From Chloroflexota bacterium (GTDB taxonomy: Bacteria; Chloroflexota; Anaerolineae; Aggregatilineales; Phototrophicaceae): a stretch of DNA of 64,000 bases. The stretch covers positions 1 to 64,000 of the forward strand of contig JAEZAF010000255.1 in the NCBI GenBank assembly GCA_023430545.1. Reading direction: 5' to 3'. This document shows positions 8,408 through 17,037 of the stretch, one piece after another. A program made the position numbers and the translations under genes. The notes below the pieces were generated by a model that saw nothing but the letters and a program-made list of their open reading frames with translations, was not told the DNA's origin and ran no database searches. Position 1 is the stretch's first letter; the number at the start of each line of letters is the position of its first letter.

Positions 8408-9811
8408 ATGCCAACGATGGCAGCGGCACTAGAATATGCGGCAGCGCACAGTCAGCGTTTTATCGCCGAACTGAGTGAATTACTGAAGATCCCCAGTATA
8501 AGTACGATGCCAGAACATGCGCCTGATGTCGAGCAGGCGGCGCAGTGGCTGGTAGATAATATGCAGCAGATGGGTATCACGACGCAGATTTATCAGCAGG
8601 CAGGTTATCTTCCGCTGGTTTATGGGGAATGGAATGGGGCTGGGCCAGGTGCGGCAACCGTTCTGTTGTATTGTCACTACGACGTTCAACCAGCCTTTCT
8701 GTCTGATGGCTGGGATACTGATCCGTTTACTCCCACCGAGAAAGATGGGAGGATTTATGCGCGTGGTGCAGTAGACAGCAAAGGCCATGTGATGGCGAAC
8801 CTGAAAGCCATTGAGTCGATGCTGATGGTGGATGCAGCCTGCCCGGTCAATCTGAAAATCCTGTTTGAAGGAGAGGAAGAGTCTGGCTCGGAGCATATCT
8901 TCCAGTTTGTCGCTGACCATGCGTCAATGCTGCAAGCTGATGTCTGCGTGGTATCCGACGGCAGCATGCCGGACACTCATCAGCCGGTGCTGGATTACGG
9001 GCTGCGCGGGATTATCACCTTTGAAGTCGAGGTTACGGGGCCGAGGCGCGATCTGCACAGCGGACATTACGGCGGCAATGTCCATAACCCGATTCAGGCA
9101 CTGGCCGAGATTCTGGCGCAGCTTCATGACGCTGACGGACATGTGACGGTTCCGGGGTTTTATGAGGACGTTCAGCCGCTGAGCACAGAAGAGCATGAGA
9201 CGCTGGCCCGGATCATCGATCTGATGGAGCATGAATGGCATGAAGTCACTGGTGCACCTGCTTACTGGGGCGAACCTGAATACCTGCTGCATGAGCGTGT
9301 TGGCGTGCGTCCGACGCTGGAAATCAACGGGATCGCAGGTGGCTATTACGGTGAAGGCTTTAAGACGGTGATTCCGTCGAAAGCCCTTGCCAAGGTGAGT
9401 TGTCGTCTGGTGCCAAATCAGGACCCGGATAAGATCTTCGCCCTTGTCTCGGATTATCTGCACGCACTCACACCCCCCACGGTCACGCTGGATATCCGTA
9501 TGGTAGAAGAAGGCTCGCCGGGTATCGTGCTGGACCGTCATTCCCCGGCCATGCGGGCTGTGTTTAATGCCTATCAGGCAGCGTGGGGGGTTGTGCCGAG
9601 ATATTCACGTGCAGGCGGCAGTATCCCGGTAGTTTCCGCTTTTCAGGCGAAACTGGGTATGCCCATTGTGCTGATGCCTTATGGGTACAAGGGCTGTGGT
9701 GCTCACAGTATCAATGAACATGTCTATATCGATATGTTTCATAAGGGAATTGCCACCGCGATTCACTTCTATCATGAGTTTGCATCGATGCATGACAGCG
9801 CTACTACATAG
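8408..9811 (+). CDS. M20-family metallo-dipeptidase
   Basis: 467 residues of the M20 (CNDP/PepV-like) peptidase family. Metal and catalytic residues are in place: His90 and Asp92 in YCHYDVQP, Asp123 in ARGAVDSKGH, the Glu pair in FEGEEESGSEH (156-158), Asp184 in VVSDGS, and a C-terminal His in GCGAHSINEH. The dimerisation (lid) domain lies about 205-360 and includes DLHSGHYGG. No signal peptide, so it probably cleaves dipeptides in the cytosol. The ATG at 8408 has GGACGGAC upstream. A long hairpin lies just after the stop. Confidence 0.9.
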   Translation: MPTMAAALEYAAAHSQRFIAELSELLKIPSISTMPEHAPDVEQAAQWLVDNMQQMGITTQIYQQAGYLPLVYGEWNGAGPGAATVLLYCHYDVQPAFLSDGWDTDPFTPTEKDGRIYARGAVDSKGHVMANLKAIESMLMVDAACPVNLKILFEGEEESGSEHIFQFVADHASMLQADVCVVSDGSMPDTHQPVLDYGLRGIITFEVEVTGPRRDLHSGHYGGNVHNPIQALAEILAQLHDADGHVTVPGFYEDVQPLSTEEHETLARIIDLMEHEWHEVTGAPAYWGEPEYLLHERVGVRPTLEINGIAGGYYGEGFKTVIPSKALAKVSCRLVPNQDPDKIFALVSDYLHALTPPTVTLDIRMVEEGSPGIVLDRHSPAMRAVFNAYQAAWGVVPRYSRAGGSIPVVSAFQAKLGMPIVLMPYGYKGCGAHSINEHVYIDMFHKGIATAIHFYHEFASMHDSATT

Positions 9812-9833
9812 TGCAAACTGTCCCATATCAATT

Positions 9834-9865
9834 ATCAGTCCGCCTGACTTTTCAGGCGGACTGAT
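9834..9865. terminator. Perfect 14-bp hairpin between convergent genes
   Basis: ATCAGTCCGCCTGA (9834-9847) is exactly complementary to TCAGGCGGACTGAT (9852-9865) with a CTTT loop. The right arm contains the last codons and stop of the convergent ATPase gene. There is no long T-run, so it may act as a weak bidirectional terminator or an mRNA 3'-end stabiliser. Confidence 0.65.
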
Positions 9866-11261
9866 TCACTGCCGGATCACGGGTGTAGATATACCCTACG
9901 CTGCGGACGTTCTGAATCTGTTCATCAGGACCTATATGACGGCGCAGGCGGTGGACAGCAGCTTCCAGCGCACGCTTTGATTTATCCTCACTTTTCCAGA
10001 CGGCTTCCAGCAGTTCATCAAAGGTGCAGATACGCTCCCTGTTTGCGAGGAAGTAGGTCATCAGGGCACCGTCAATAGGTGTTAAACCGTCGAACTGGAG
10101 TTTACTCTCCACAGCATACGGCACCAGTGTTTTATCTTCCCCGAAGGCGTATGTCTGTTGGACGAAGTTATCGAATAGGGCGCTGACGATGTTATAGCGA
10201 TCATTTTTAATATCGGCGTATACCAGCCCTTTGTCGATCAGCTTGGCGACCAGTTTACCCATTTCGCCTTCAGTATCCAGTTCATCTCCGGATGCGATAT
10301 TGTAAATTGTGCGCTGAATATCCTTGCCAAAGCGATTCCATGTAATTTGCAGGACACGGGCGACATACGGCTGGCCCGATAGTCGATAGATGAACTGCGA
10401 AATCAGGCTGTTGTATCGCTCTGGTCTTTCGAGATCGCGCTGCATGTCAGGATAGGTTTCAAGTAGTTCATAGAATAACTCGCATGCAGCGGTCAGCAGG
10501 AAAGGCTGCCGACCTGCGACATGGATCAGGAACTTTTCGCTGACTTCACTAAACGTTGCTGATGTATCCTTCAGTGGATCATGGATCAGTTGGCTGGCGG
10601 CTTCAGGTGAAAGAAGTTCGACGACTTCTGGCCGAAGAATGCCTAGTGTTGGTGAAGCATCGTTAATATCCGGACGAATATCGGAGAAGGCGTCTTCCGT
10701 TGCAAGGATCAGCACCGCCGTTGCGGCAATGGTGCGCAGAAAGCCATCATCCTGAATCGTGATCGACTTTAAGGGTTCATCGAAATCATCCAGCATAAAG
10801 ACAGTCCGTATCTTCTGCTGTGATAATTTGTGGATGATTTTTCTCAGGATATCAACGGTTTCCTTTTTGGTCAGCGAGATGTCATAAGGTGGAACCGGAG
10901 CAGCTTCGTACAGATCTTCCTCGTGCAGTACATCTTCCAGATGCGACAGCATGATAAAGAAAAGGCTGCCAGTCTCTCCATAGACCGGAAAATTAATGTA
11001 AACAAACAGCAGGCGATAGTCGCCGCCTATCCGGAATTCAGGCGAGACAAAATGTGGATACTTTTTGAGTGCGCCTTCTTTATCTCTGATGAACTTCAGC
11101 AGGATGGTCTTGCCAATGGTCCGCAGTCCATAGATTGCATGACCACCCGGCTCGGCTGCGGTGATGACACGCAGCATATTTCGTATCTCGGTTTCTCTCC
11201 CGTAAAAGCGCTGATGATCATAGGTAAGCAGCATTGGGGTAAACGGATTTGGTAAACTCAT
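9852..11261 (-). CDS. STAND/AAA-type ATPase with C-terminal winged-helix DNA-binding domain
   Basis: 469 residues. The N-terminal ATPase opens with FYGRETEI. Its Walker A is GLRTIGKT (45-52) and Walker B is FMLDDFD (Asp158-Asp159). Helical and winged regions follow, with IHDPLKD and VAGRQPFLLTAACEL typical of STAND or archaeal-type ATPases. The last ~75 residues (388-462) are an OmpR/PhoB-type winged helix (DELLEAVW, AVHRLRRHIG, VRSVGYIY). This suggests an ATP-switched transcription factor. Its start lies two bases after the stop of the RelA-like/STAND fusion, with AGAGGA in front, so the two are translated as a pair. The ATPase core resembles the C-terminal ATPase of that neighbour. Signal and DNA targets are unknown; the operator repeats upstream of the operon are the obvious candidates. 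Confidence 0.8.
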   Translation of the reverse strand: MSLPNPFTPMLLTYDHQRFYGRETEIRNMLRVITAAEPGGHAIYGLRTIGKTILLKFIRDKEGALKKYPHFVSPEFRIGGDYRLLFVYINFPVYGETGSLFFIMLSHLEDVLHEEDLYEAAPVPPYDISLTKKETVDILRKIIHKLSQQKIRTVFMLDDFDEPLKSITIQDDGFLRTIAATAVLILATEDAFSDIRPDINDASPTLGILRPEVVELLSPEAASQLIHDPLKDTSATFSEVSEKFLIHVAGRQPFLLTAACELFYELLETYPDMQRDLERPERYNSLISQFIYRLSGQPYVARVLQITWNRFGKDIQRTIYNIASGDELDTEGEMGKLVAKLIDKGLVYADIKNDRYNIVSALFDNFVQQTYAFGEDKTLVPYAVESKLQFDGLTPIDGALMTYFLANRERICTFDELLEAVWKSEDKSKRALEAAVHRLRRHIGPDEQIQNVRSVGYIYTRDPAVNQSA

Positions 11262-11263
11262 AC

Positions 11264-14200
11264 TTAGTCCTCTCTCTGAAGATCCCGGCTAACAGTAAGA
11301 TGCGTGACTATTCGCTGGAGGTAAAGGTGGAATAACTCCATCGAAATGCGGTATGCAGGCTGATTATTTTTCTCTGCGCCATCAAGGAAGCCCGCAAGCC
11401 TGAGAACACCGATACTTTTGGAAATGGTCAACTTCTCAGCTTCTGGCTTGTAACTGGCAACCGCTTTACGGATCTTATTGCTTGTCGCCCAGGGTTCATC
11501 CGGAGTGGTGATATACGCGATAATTTTCAAAATCTCCCATTCCTGTATAGGGACGCGATGGCGGTAATGATTAAAGTAATGGTCACTATGTCGCAGCAGC
11601 AGACGAACCGCGTGATCCAGATGTTCCAGCGTGATTACATTAATGTCTTTATAGGCAATGTTGGCGATGAGTTCCTGACACAGTGCCTGAATGAAATAGG
11701 GATGGCCGTTTGTCAGCCGCAGTATCTGATCCACGACCGGCGGGTCCCATGTATAGAAATCGGCCAGCGGCTGCTGAATCAGGCGGCGGGCATTACTGTG
11801 ATCCAGTTCATCAATGCGGACGGGTTCACTCCGCTGAAGCAGGCCAGTGATGCTGCTGTTTTCGCGTGCGATGATGTGATCATGAACACAGAGGATAAAG
11901 CTGATTCCGCTGATACTGACCAGCCACTGTAACCCCTGAAAGAAATGCTGATCGAGGATCCCCTGCTGAAATTCTTCCTCGGCACGTGTAAATTCATCGA
12001 CTAAAAAGACCAAACGTTTGCCTTGTAATTCTGATTCAACCTGATGCACCCAGTCTCCGAAGGCTTTAAATGGATGCTGACCTTTCACTCTGAACTTGGA
12101 GATGCGGGAGGTACGCCGGTCTTCCAGCTTCTTCTGAACCAACAACACCTGTGTCAATGCATTTTCGGCAAGTTCTGTCAGAAATGGTGCGGCATCTAAT
12201 GGACTGAGAGACAATACATCAATCATCACCGGAATGGCATTACAGTGCTGGGGCAGGATGGTATCTGTGAGTCGATTGAGAAGAGAGGTTTTTCCAATTC
12301 GCTTTTGACCATAGAGGACGACGGGTTTGTGAGCGTTAATCGCCTGAATGATGCGCTGGATTTCCTGCTCGCGCCCAAAGAACATGGCATGCCTTACATC
12401 GCGGATGGTGTAAGGATTATGTAGTCGTCGGTCAGCGATCGAAGCGACCAGCATTTTATGGGTAGGGAATAGCTGCCAGATTTTATAATCGGTAATGTAA
12501 CCGCTTTTCTGAATGGTCTCCAGTGATGCCTTGATTTTATCAATCGTGCCGATCGTTGGCGCATAGACCACAGCTTCAATAAACAGCTCGTTATTGCGTA
12601 TCTCTGATTCGTATTTGTGAATAATAACGCCCTGTTTATCATCACTACCGACACCGTACAGAGCGGTAAAGATCATGCCGATAATATGTGATCTCGGTAG
12701 GGCGGTGATCGTGAGTGCGACCGCTTCATTCAGGTCAGTCATGGAACGCCACTGCAGTGCGATTCCGTTTTCCTGGGGTGCTTGTGGGGCATCCTTACGG
12801 TAAATAACTAAGGTGTTGCCAGATTTTTGTTCAATTAATTTTCCTGTAATTGGTACACCCGGATAGACACGTGTAGACAGGTTCCATTTATGAGGTTCAC
12901 TGGCCTGCATCCATGTCTGAGCGATTTTAATACGTTTTGTCTTTAACTCAGTACCATCGGCCGCAACGATATGTTTAATCAGTTCTGATTCAATTAATTC
13001 TGTCGCGATTTCATCCGGGCTGTGTGTCTGATCTTCTACTTTGTTGTAGAGCTGAGCTGCTGTCGGATAACCTAAGCGGGTCGCGATTGCAGCAAGGCCT
13101 TCTTCTATACGCTCTTTTGGAAAATAAAGTCCACAGATCTGGCATTCTCTGGTCAGTACCCGATCAATCAGTTCACGCCCTTTATTTTCATGCTGAACTT
13201 GCTGCTTAAGTATTTGCCGGATCTGCTGACGGGTGGAGCGTAAAAAGACGATCTGCTGCCATTCAGGTTTGAGTGAGAGCCGCTGCGTGTCGAATTCAAT
13301 CTCGACGAGATCACGATGCCGCACCTGTGTCGCTGGCTCAACTGGAACACCATTTAACCTGAATACAGAGGCATAAGGCCCAAGCTCGGAATGGATCTTA
13401 AAGGCGATGTCCAGCAGGGTCGTGCCCGGTTTAATTGGATAAAGGACTGCGCCATCTGGCAGGAAAACGGCGATTTCTGCCTGGGGTGCTCCTGTTGATG
13501 TTTCGGTTGAAGCAGGCAGGGGAGACGTCGATGGCACAGCCTGAAGGATATTACGAAGCGTTGTATTATTCCACCACACGCCCTGTACAACCGTCTTATT
13601 TTGTCTTGCCGCAACAAGACCAAATTGATTGATATGGGTATGGGTGCCGGTTTGTATATGACATTCGATTATTTTTATAAATTGACCTTCAGGGAAATGA
13701 ACGCTGGTAATCAATGCCCGATAACCATTGGGCTGAGGCTGAGCGATGAGATCCTGAAAGCGTGTCTCTGAATGTGATCCTGATTTCAGTCCGACGATAT
13801 GTTTTTGTGGCGGCCATAACTGATGAATAAGCCCCAGCACGATGTAACAACTGTGTTCTTCAGAGACGACAATATCAAGCTGTAACAGATTTAAATTAAT
13901 ATTTGTCAGTTTATCACGGTCTGATCGGTGTCGCGCATACCACGGACGTGATCTGACTTCGATGATCTCAACCTGATTTTTATTTAATACATTAAGGAGT
14001 GTCTGGTGTATTCGATGATCATCAGCCTCAATTATTCCTTGAGACTGTATACGTTTTTTCTCTATATGTTCCCAAAAATCAGAATGACTGATCTGTAAAT
14101 AGTTTCGATAAAGATCAGCTCTGTCTAACGATAAGCCAAACAGATCGAATAGTCTCAGATAAATGTGCTCACTACTTTCTGCCCAGCGCTGCTGCGAACT

Positions 14201-14620
14201 TCGGTCCAGATCCTCAAGTATCTCCATCTGTGCCAGATGAGCCGCCATCAAGAACAGGGGGATTTCGTAATCCGAATAAGCATAAACAAATAAGCGGCGT
14301 AACTGATCGGTATAAATTACTTTAAGCGGCTTTTGCTTTGCAGGCTGCGGCGTTCGGTCCAGCAGAGTGAGCCGATCGATCAATTCAACAAATTTCAGGA
14401 TTGTCGGTGAAAACTGTTGAGAAATCTGCGCTTTTAGCTCGGAACTCTGCTGATAGGGTAGCAGCAGATAGGCAGCACACTGCATACGCTGGCTAGCCTG
14501 CCAGCGCTCCAGTACCTTCCGGAGGCTCAAAACAAGCCGTTCCGCTGATGCTTGCGGCTGCGGATCGCGGCTGTAACTCAGGAAAATCTGCTGAGCTTTT
14601 TGTGTATAGGTTTCAGACAT
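11264..14620 (-). CDS. Long RelA/SpoT-homologue fused to a STAND/AAA-type ATPase
   Basis: 1118 residues from the ATG at 14620. Alternative starts are an ATG at 14644 (GGGAAAG upstream) and a GTG at 14677. The order follows long RSH proteins. A degenerate HD domain (about 5-165) lacks the His-Asp pair. A synthetase-like domain (about 215-340) keeps a Mg-type Asp249, the G-loop PNGY (Tyr300) and Glu319 in IECHIQT, but has PKPNGY changed to PQPNGY and the usual RPK changed to RPW. Then come TGS (about 382-445), helical (456-550, with a CQIC pair), a Cys-less zinc-finger/RRM-like strand region and an ACT-like domain (about 630-722). The C-terminal ATPase has FFGREQEI, Walker A GQKRIGKT (771-778), Walker B LVFLVDEF (Asp875-Glu876) and a terminal winged-helix-like region. 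It may make or sense a (p)ppGpp-type nucleotide under ATPase control; activity is unproven. Confidence 0.8.
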   Translation of the reverse strand: MSETYTQKAQQIFLSYSRDPQPQASAERLVLSLRKVLERWQASQRMQCAAYLLLPYQQSSELKAQISQQFSPTILKFVELIDRLTLLDRTPQPAKQKPLKVIYTDQLRRLFVYAYSDYEIPLFLMAAHLAQMEILEDLDRSSQQRWAESSEHIYLRLFDLFGLSLDRADLYRNYLQISHSDFWEHIEKKRIQSQGIIEADDHRIHQTLLNVLNKNQVEIIEVRSRPWYARHRSDRDKLTNINLNLLQLDIVVSEEHSCYIVLGLIHQLWPPQKHIVGLKSGSHSETRFQDLIAQPQPNGYRALITSVHFPEGQFIKIIECHIQTGTHTHINQFGLVAARQNKTVVQGVWWNNTTLRNILQAVPSTSPLPASTETSTGAPQAEIAVFLPDGAVLYPIKPGTTLLDIAFKIHSELGPYASVFRLNGVPVEPATQVRHRDLVEIEFDTQRLSLKPEWQQIVFLRSTRQQIRQILKQQVQHENKGRELIDRVLTRECQICGLYFPKERIEEGLAAIATRLGYPTAAQLYNKVEDQTHSPDEIATELIESELIKHIVAADGTELKTKRIKIAQTWMQASEPHKWNLSTRVYPGVPITGKLIEQKSGNTLVIYRKDAPQAPQENGIALQWRSMTDLNEAVALTITALPRSHIIGMIFTALYGVGSDDKQGVIIHKYESEIRNNELFIEAVVYAPTIGTIDKIKASLETIQKSGYITDYKIWQLFPTHKMLVASIADRRLHNPYTIRDVRHAMFFGREQEIQRIIQAINAHKPVVLYGQKRIGKTSLLNRLTDTILPQHCNAIPVMIDVLSLSPLDAAPFLTELAENALTQVLLVQKKLEDRRTSRISKFRVKGQHPFKAFGDWVHQVESELQGKRLVFLVDEFTRAEEEFQQGILDQHFFQGLQWLVSISGISFILCVHDHIIARENSSITGLLQRSEPVRIDELDHSNARRLIQQPLADFYTWDPPVVDQILRLTNGHPYFIQALCQELIANIAYKDINVITLEHLDHAVRLLLRHSDHYFNHYRHRVPIQEWEILKIIAYITTPDEPWATSNKIRKAVASYKPEAEKLTISKSIGVLRLAGFLDGAEKNNQPAYRISMELFHLYLQRIVTHLTVSRDLQRED

Positions 14621-14660
14621 TGAATGATTCTTCAGTCGCTGCATCACTTTCCCAAAGTTG

Positions 14661-14850
14661 TTTGTGTAAATATACACAAATTTACCAAACCATACAATTG
14701 ACGCAATACTGCTGTCAATTCCCTGATATTCTTACATGCCGATAGGAAAATTGTACCATATAAGCAAGATTCTGGCCGAAAAATTTGCACATACACAAAT
14801 TTACGGTTATCTTACACAAAATATACTCTGAAAACTTCAGAATTTGTGTG
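14661..14850. promoter_or_regulatory. Shared divergent operator region (TACACAAA/TTTGTGTA repeats)
   Basis: A palindrome TTTGTGTA-N4-TACACAAA lies at 14661-14680. The 14-mer ATACACAAATTTAC occurs twice, at 14672-14685 and 14791-14804. Further half-sites are TTACACAAA at 14812-14820 and, inverted, TTTGTGTG at 14843-14850. One cluster sits at the start of the RelA-like/STAND gene and the other just before the MoxR start, so a single regulator could control both operons. The spacing and palindromy are seen directly; the regulator is not identified, but the winged-helix ATPase next door is a plausible one. Confidence 0.6.
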
Positions 14851-14863
14851 TGAGGTTGTGAAG

Positions 14864-16318
14864 ATGTCGCAGACTACAGAGAATACCGAATCACCTGAAG
14901 ACTATATGTCCCTTACCGAGGCGCTGGGGATATGGGGATGGTCTCATCTTGATTCCGTCCTGCTGGCCGCGCTGGTTACGGAACTTCCGATGCTGCTGAA
15001 AGGCACACATGGCACTGCCAAAACGATGGTTGTAGAGCGTATAGCCGCGCACCTAGATTTTGCACTTCGCCACTACAACGCGGCAATACTGAACTACGAT
15101 GATTTGATTGGCATCCCCATGCCCGATGAAAGCGGCGAAATTCTGAAGTTTGTTGCTTCGGCAAATGCCATCTGGGATGCGGAATTCGTCTTTTTCGATG
15201 AAATTTCCCGCTGTCGCCCTGATCTTCAGAACAAGCTTTTCCCGATTATTTATGAGCGTACCGTGGTCGGTGAACATCTTCCTCATCTGCGTTATCGGTG
15301 GGCGGCGATGAATCCGCCTGCACCCCAGAACCCTGATCCAAAATCCAGTCATTCGAACTATTATCTCGGCTCCGAGCCGCTGGATATGGCGCTGACAGAT
15401 CGCTTCGCTCTGATCGTCGATGTGCCTGTGTGGGGAGATCTGGAAAAGGAACACCGCGCAAAAATCATCTCACCGCATTCTGAAGACGTTACAGTTTCAC
15501 CTGATTTACTACCTTTGCTGATTCAACGGTGTCGACAGCGGATGCCACAGGTTGAGGCGGACTGTCGGCTATGGCTTAATGAGTACATCGACATGCTCTT
15601 TAAAATCCTTGAACGTGAAGGTCTGCCACAGAGTCCGCGTCGTGCTCGGACTCTGGCACTGGTGATTGTCGCTGTGCACACCGCACGCCTGATTCTGGAA
15701 GGTGAAGACATCGCACTGGAAGAAAGTGTCGAGCTGGCGCTACTGAACTGCCTGCCGCAGACGGTAAGTGAGACGCCACCCGCGCCACTGAAGATCATCG
15801 CCATTCACCGTCAGGTGTGGGAGGTTATCCAGTATCTTGAGGACGATCGCTGGCGGCGCATCTACGAGGAACCAGATCTGGTACGGCGGGTGATGCTGGC
15901 GGATTATCTCGGCTTCGATGATTTTGAACTTTCACGCCTGATCACACAGGCGATCAGCGGAGAGTCTTCGAATATCCGCCAGATCGGGATGGCGACGGCG
16001 ATGCTGCTGGCATTTCGTGAACGGCGCAATCTGTCTGCCATGGCCTTCGAACCACTGGTTCAGCTTGCATATCATGTGTTGGAGCCGCGCACCTGCAATG
16101 CCACTGTGCTTCCTGGTTCACAGGAGGCCCACATTTATGAAGAGATCAAAACCTGGCTGGACGCTGAATGGCAGGATACACCAGACTTTCGTCTGAAACG
16201 CAATTTTGTGCTCCACGGTTTTCCTTTGCAGTGGCGTCAGCAGAGCTGGCAAAGCGCACTGGAGCAGTTTGTCAGTGATCTGCTGTTGTTCGGATCTGAC
16301 GGGAGAAATGCAGCATGA
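14864..16318 (+). CDS. MoxR-family AAA+ ATPase
   Basis: 484 residues. Walker A is GTHGTAKT (47-54) and Walker B is VFFDEI (109-114), followed by SRCRPDLQNKLFPIIYE and the sensor-type RWAAMNPP, all typical of MoxR-type AAA+ proteins that remodel partners bearing VWA domains. The C-terminal half (about 250-484) is helical and not recognised. A GTG at 14846 is in frame, but the ATG at 14864 has GAGG about eight bases upstream. Its stop overlaps the next start as ATGA. First gene of a three-gene coupled operon ending in a VWA protein, the usual MoxR partner. Divergent from the RelA-like/STAND operon with shared repeats between. Confidence 0.88.
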   Translation: MSQTTENTESPEDYMSLTEALGIWGWSHLDSVLLAALVTELPMLLKGTHGTAKTMVVERIAAHLDFALRHYNAAILNYDDLIGIPMPDESGEILKFVASANAIWDAEFVFFDEISRCRPDLQNKLFPIIYERTVVGEHLPHLRYRWAAMNPPAPQNPDPKSSHSNYYLGSEPLDMALTDRFALIVDVPVWGDLEKEHRAKIISPHSEDVTVSPDLLPLLIQRCRQRMPQVEADCRLWLNEYIDMLFKILEREGLPQSPRRARTLALVIVAVHTARLILEGEDIALEESVELALLNCLPQTVSETPPAPLKIIAIHRQVWEVIQYLEDDRWRRIYEEPDLVRRVMLADYLGFDDFELSRLITQAISGESSNIRQIGMATAMLLAFRERRNLSAMAFEPLVQLAYHVLEPRTCNATVLPGSQEAHIYEEIKTWLDAEWQDTPDFRLKRNFVLHGFPLQWRQQSWQSALEQFVSDLLLFGSDGRNAA

Positions 16319-17037
16319 CAACCAATATGAATGCGTCTGGTAATGGTTCATCCGGTAGCGCGTCCAGCACTTCGCCGGTTTCGCGTTTTCTGAGTCGGCT
16401 TTCGAACAACGGATCAGGTGCACAGGCTGCGTCTACTGGACAGCCCAGCAGCCCTCCGCGCTCTCCATTTGGCAGCGGACGGATGCACCATGTCTACACG
16501 CTGCACCCTCTCCAGAGCACGGTGGCACGCTTTGAGCTGAAAGGCCTTGGTGACCCGTTTTACCGGTTGTTCGGTGGTGAACCCAACCCGGATTATGGCA
16601 ACGTCCAGACGCTGGTGAAAATGCTGGAAGCGGGTGGAGAGAAGGTTGCCTCACTGAAAGCACGGCTGGATGAAGACTGGCAGCGCTGTCAGCTTAGCGG
16701 CGCAATCGTGATCTATCGCTGGAACAACCAGACATGGAAGGTAATGACCACTCCACCTGAGACCGCACAAAAACCATCGTCTGAAGGCGAAGATGAAAAT
16801 ACTGATGACACTGAGACACCGCAGAAAGTGCAGCACACGCGTTTTCAGGCCCTGCGTGCGCTCGATCTCAGCCTTGTGCTGAATGTGCTGGGACGATCCC
16901 ATACACAGGTGCTGATGCCTCACACACCGCTGATGTTCACACAGACGACGCTTCAGCGATCGCTGATGTCTGATGACACTCGTCTGCTTGCACTGGTGAA
17001 CGCGACTGGTTATCTGGCGGAGGAACAGACCGCATGA
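16315..17037 (+). CDS. Unknown protein between MoxR and VWA genes
   Basis: 240 residues, not recognised. The first ~55 residues are low-complexity Ser/Gly/Asn/Pro. A folded stretch follows (about 58-150, beginning VYTLHPLQSTVARFEL), then an acidic linker (PSSEGEDENTDDTE) and a second short folded part ending near LVNATGYLAEE. It has no signal peptide or membrane segment. It overlaps both neighbours by ATGA, so the three proteins are probably made in fixed ratio. It is probably an adaptor linking the MoxR ATPase to the VWA/metallopeptidase protein; this is inferred from position only. Confidence 0.75.
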   Translation: MTTNMNASGNGSSGSASSTSPVSRFLSRLSNNGSGAQAASTGQPSSPPRSPFGSGRMHHVYTLHPLQSTVARFELKGLGDPFYRLFGGEPNPDYGNVQTLVKMLEAGGEKVASLKARLDEDWQRCQLSGAIVIYRWNNQTWKVMTTPPETAQKPSSEGEDENTDDTETPQKVQHTRFQALRALDLSLVLNVLGRSHTQVLMPHTPLMFTQTTLQRSLMSDDTRLLALVNATGYLAEEQTA

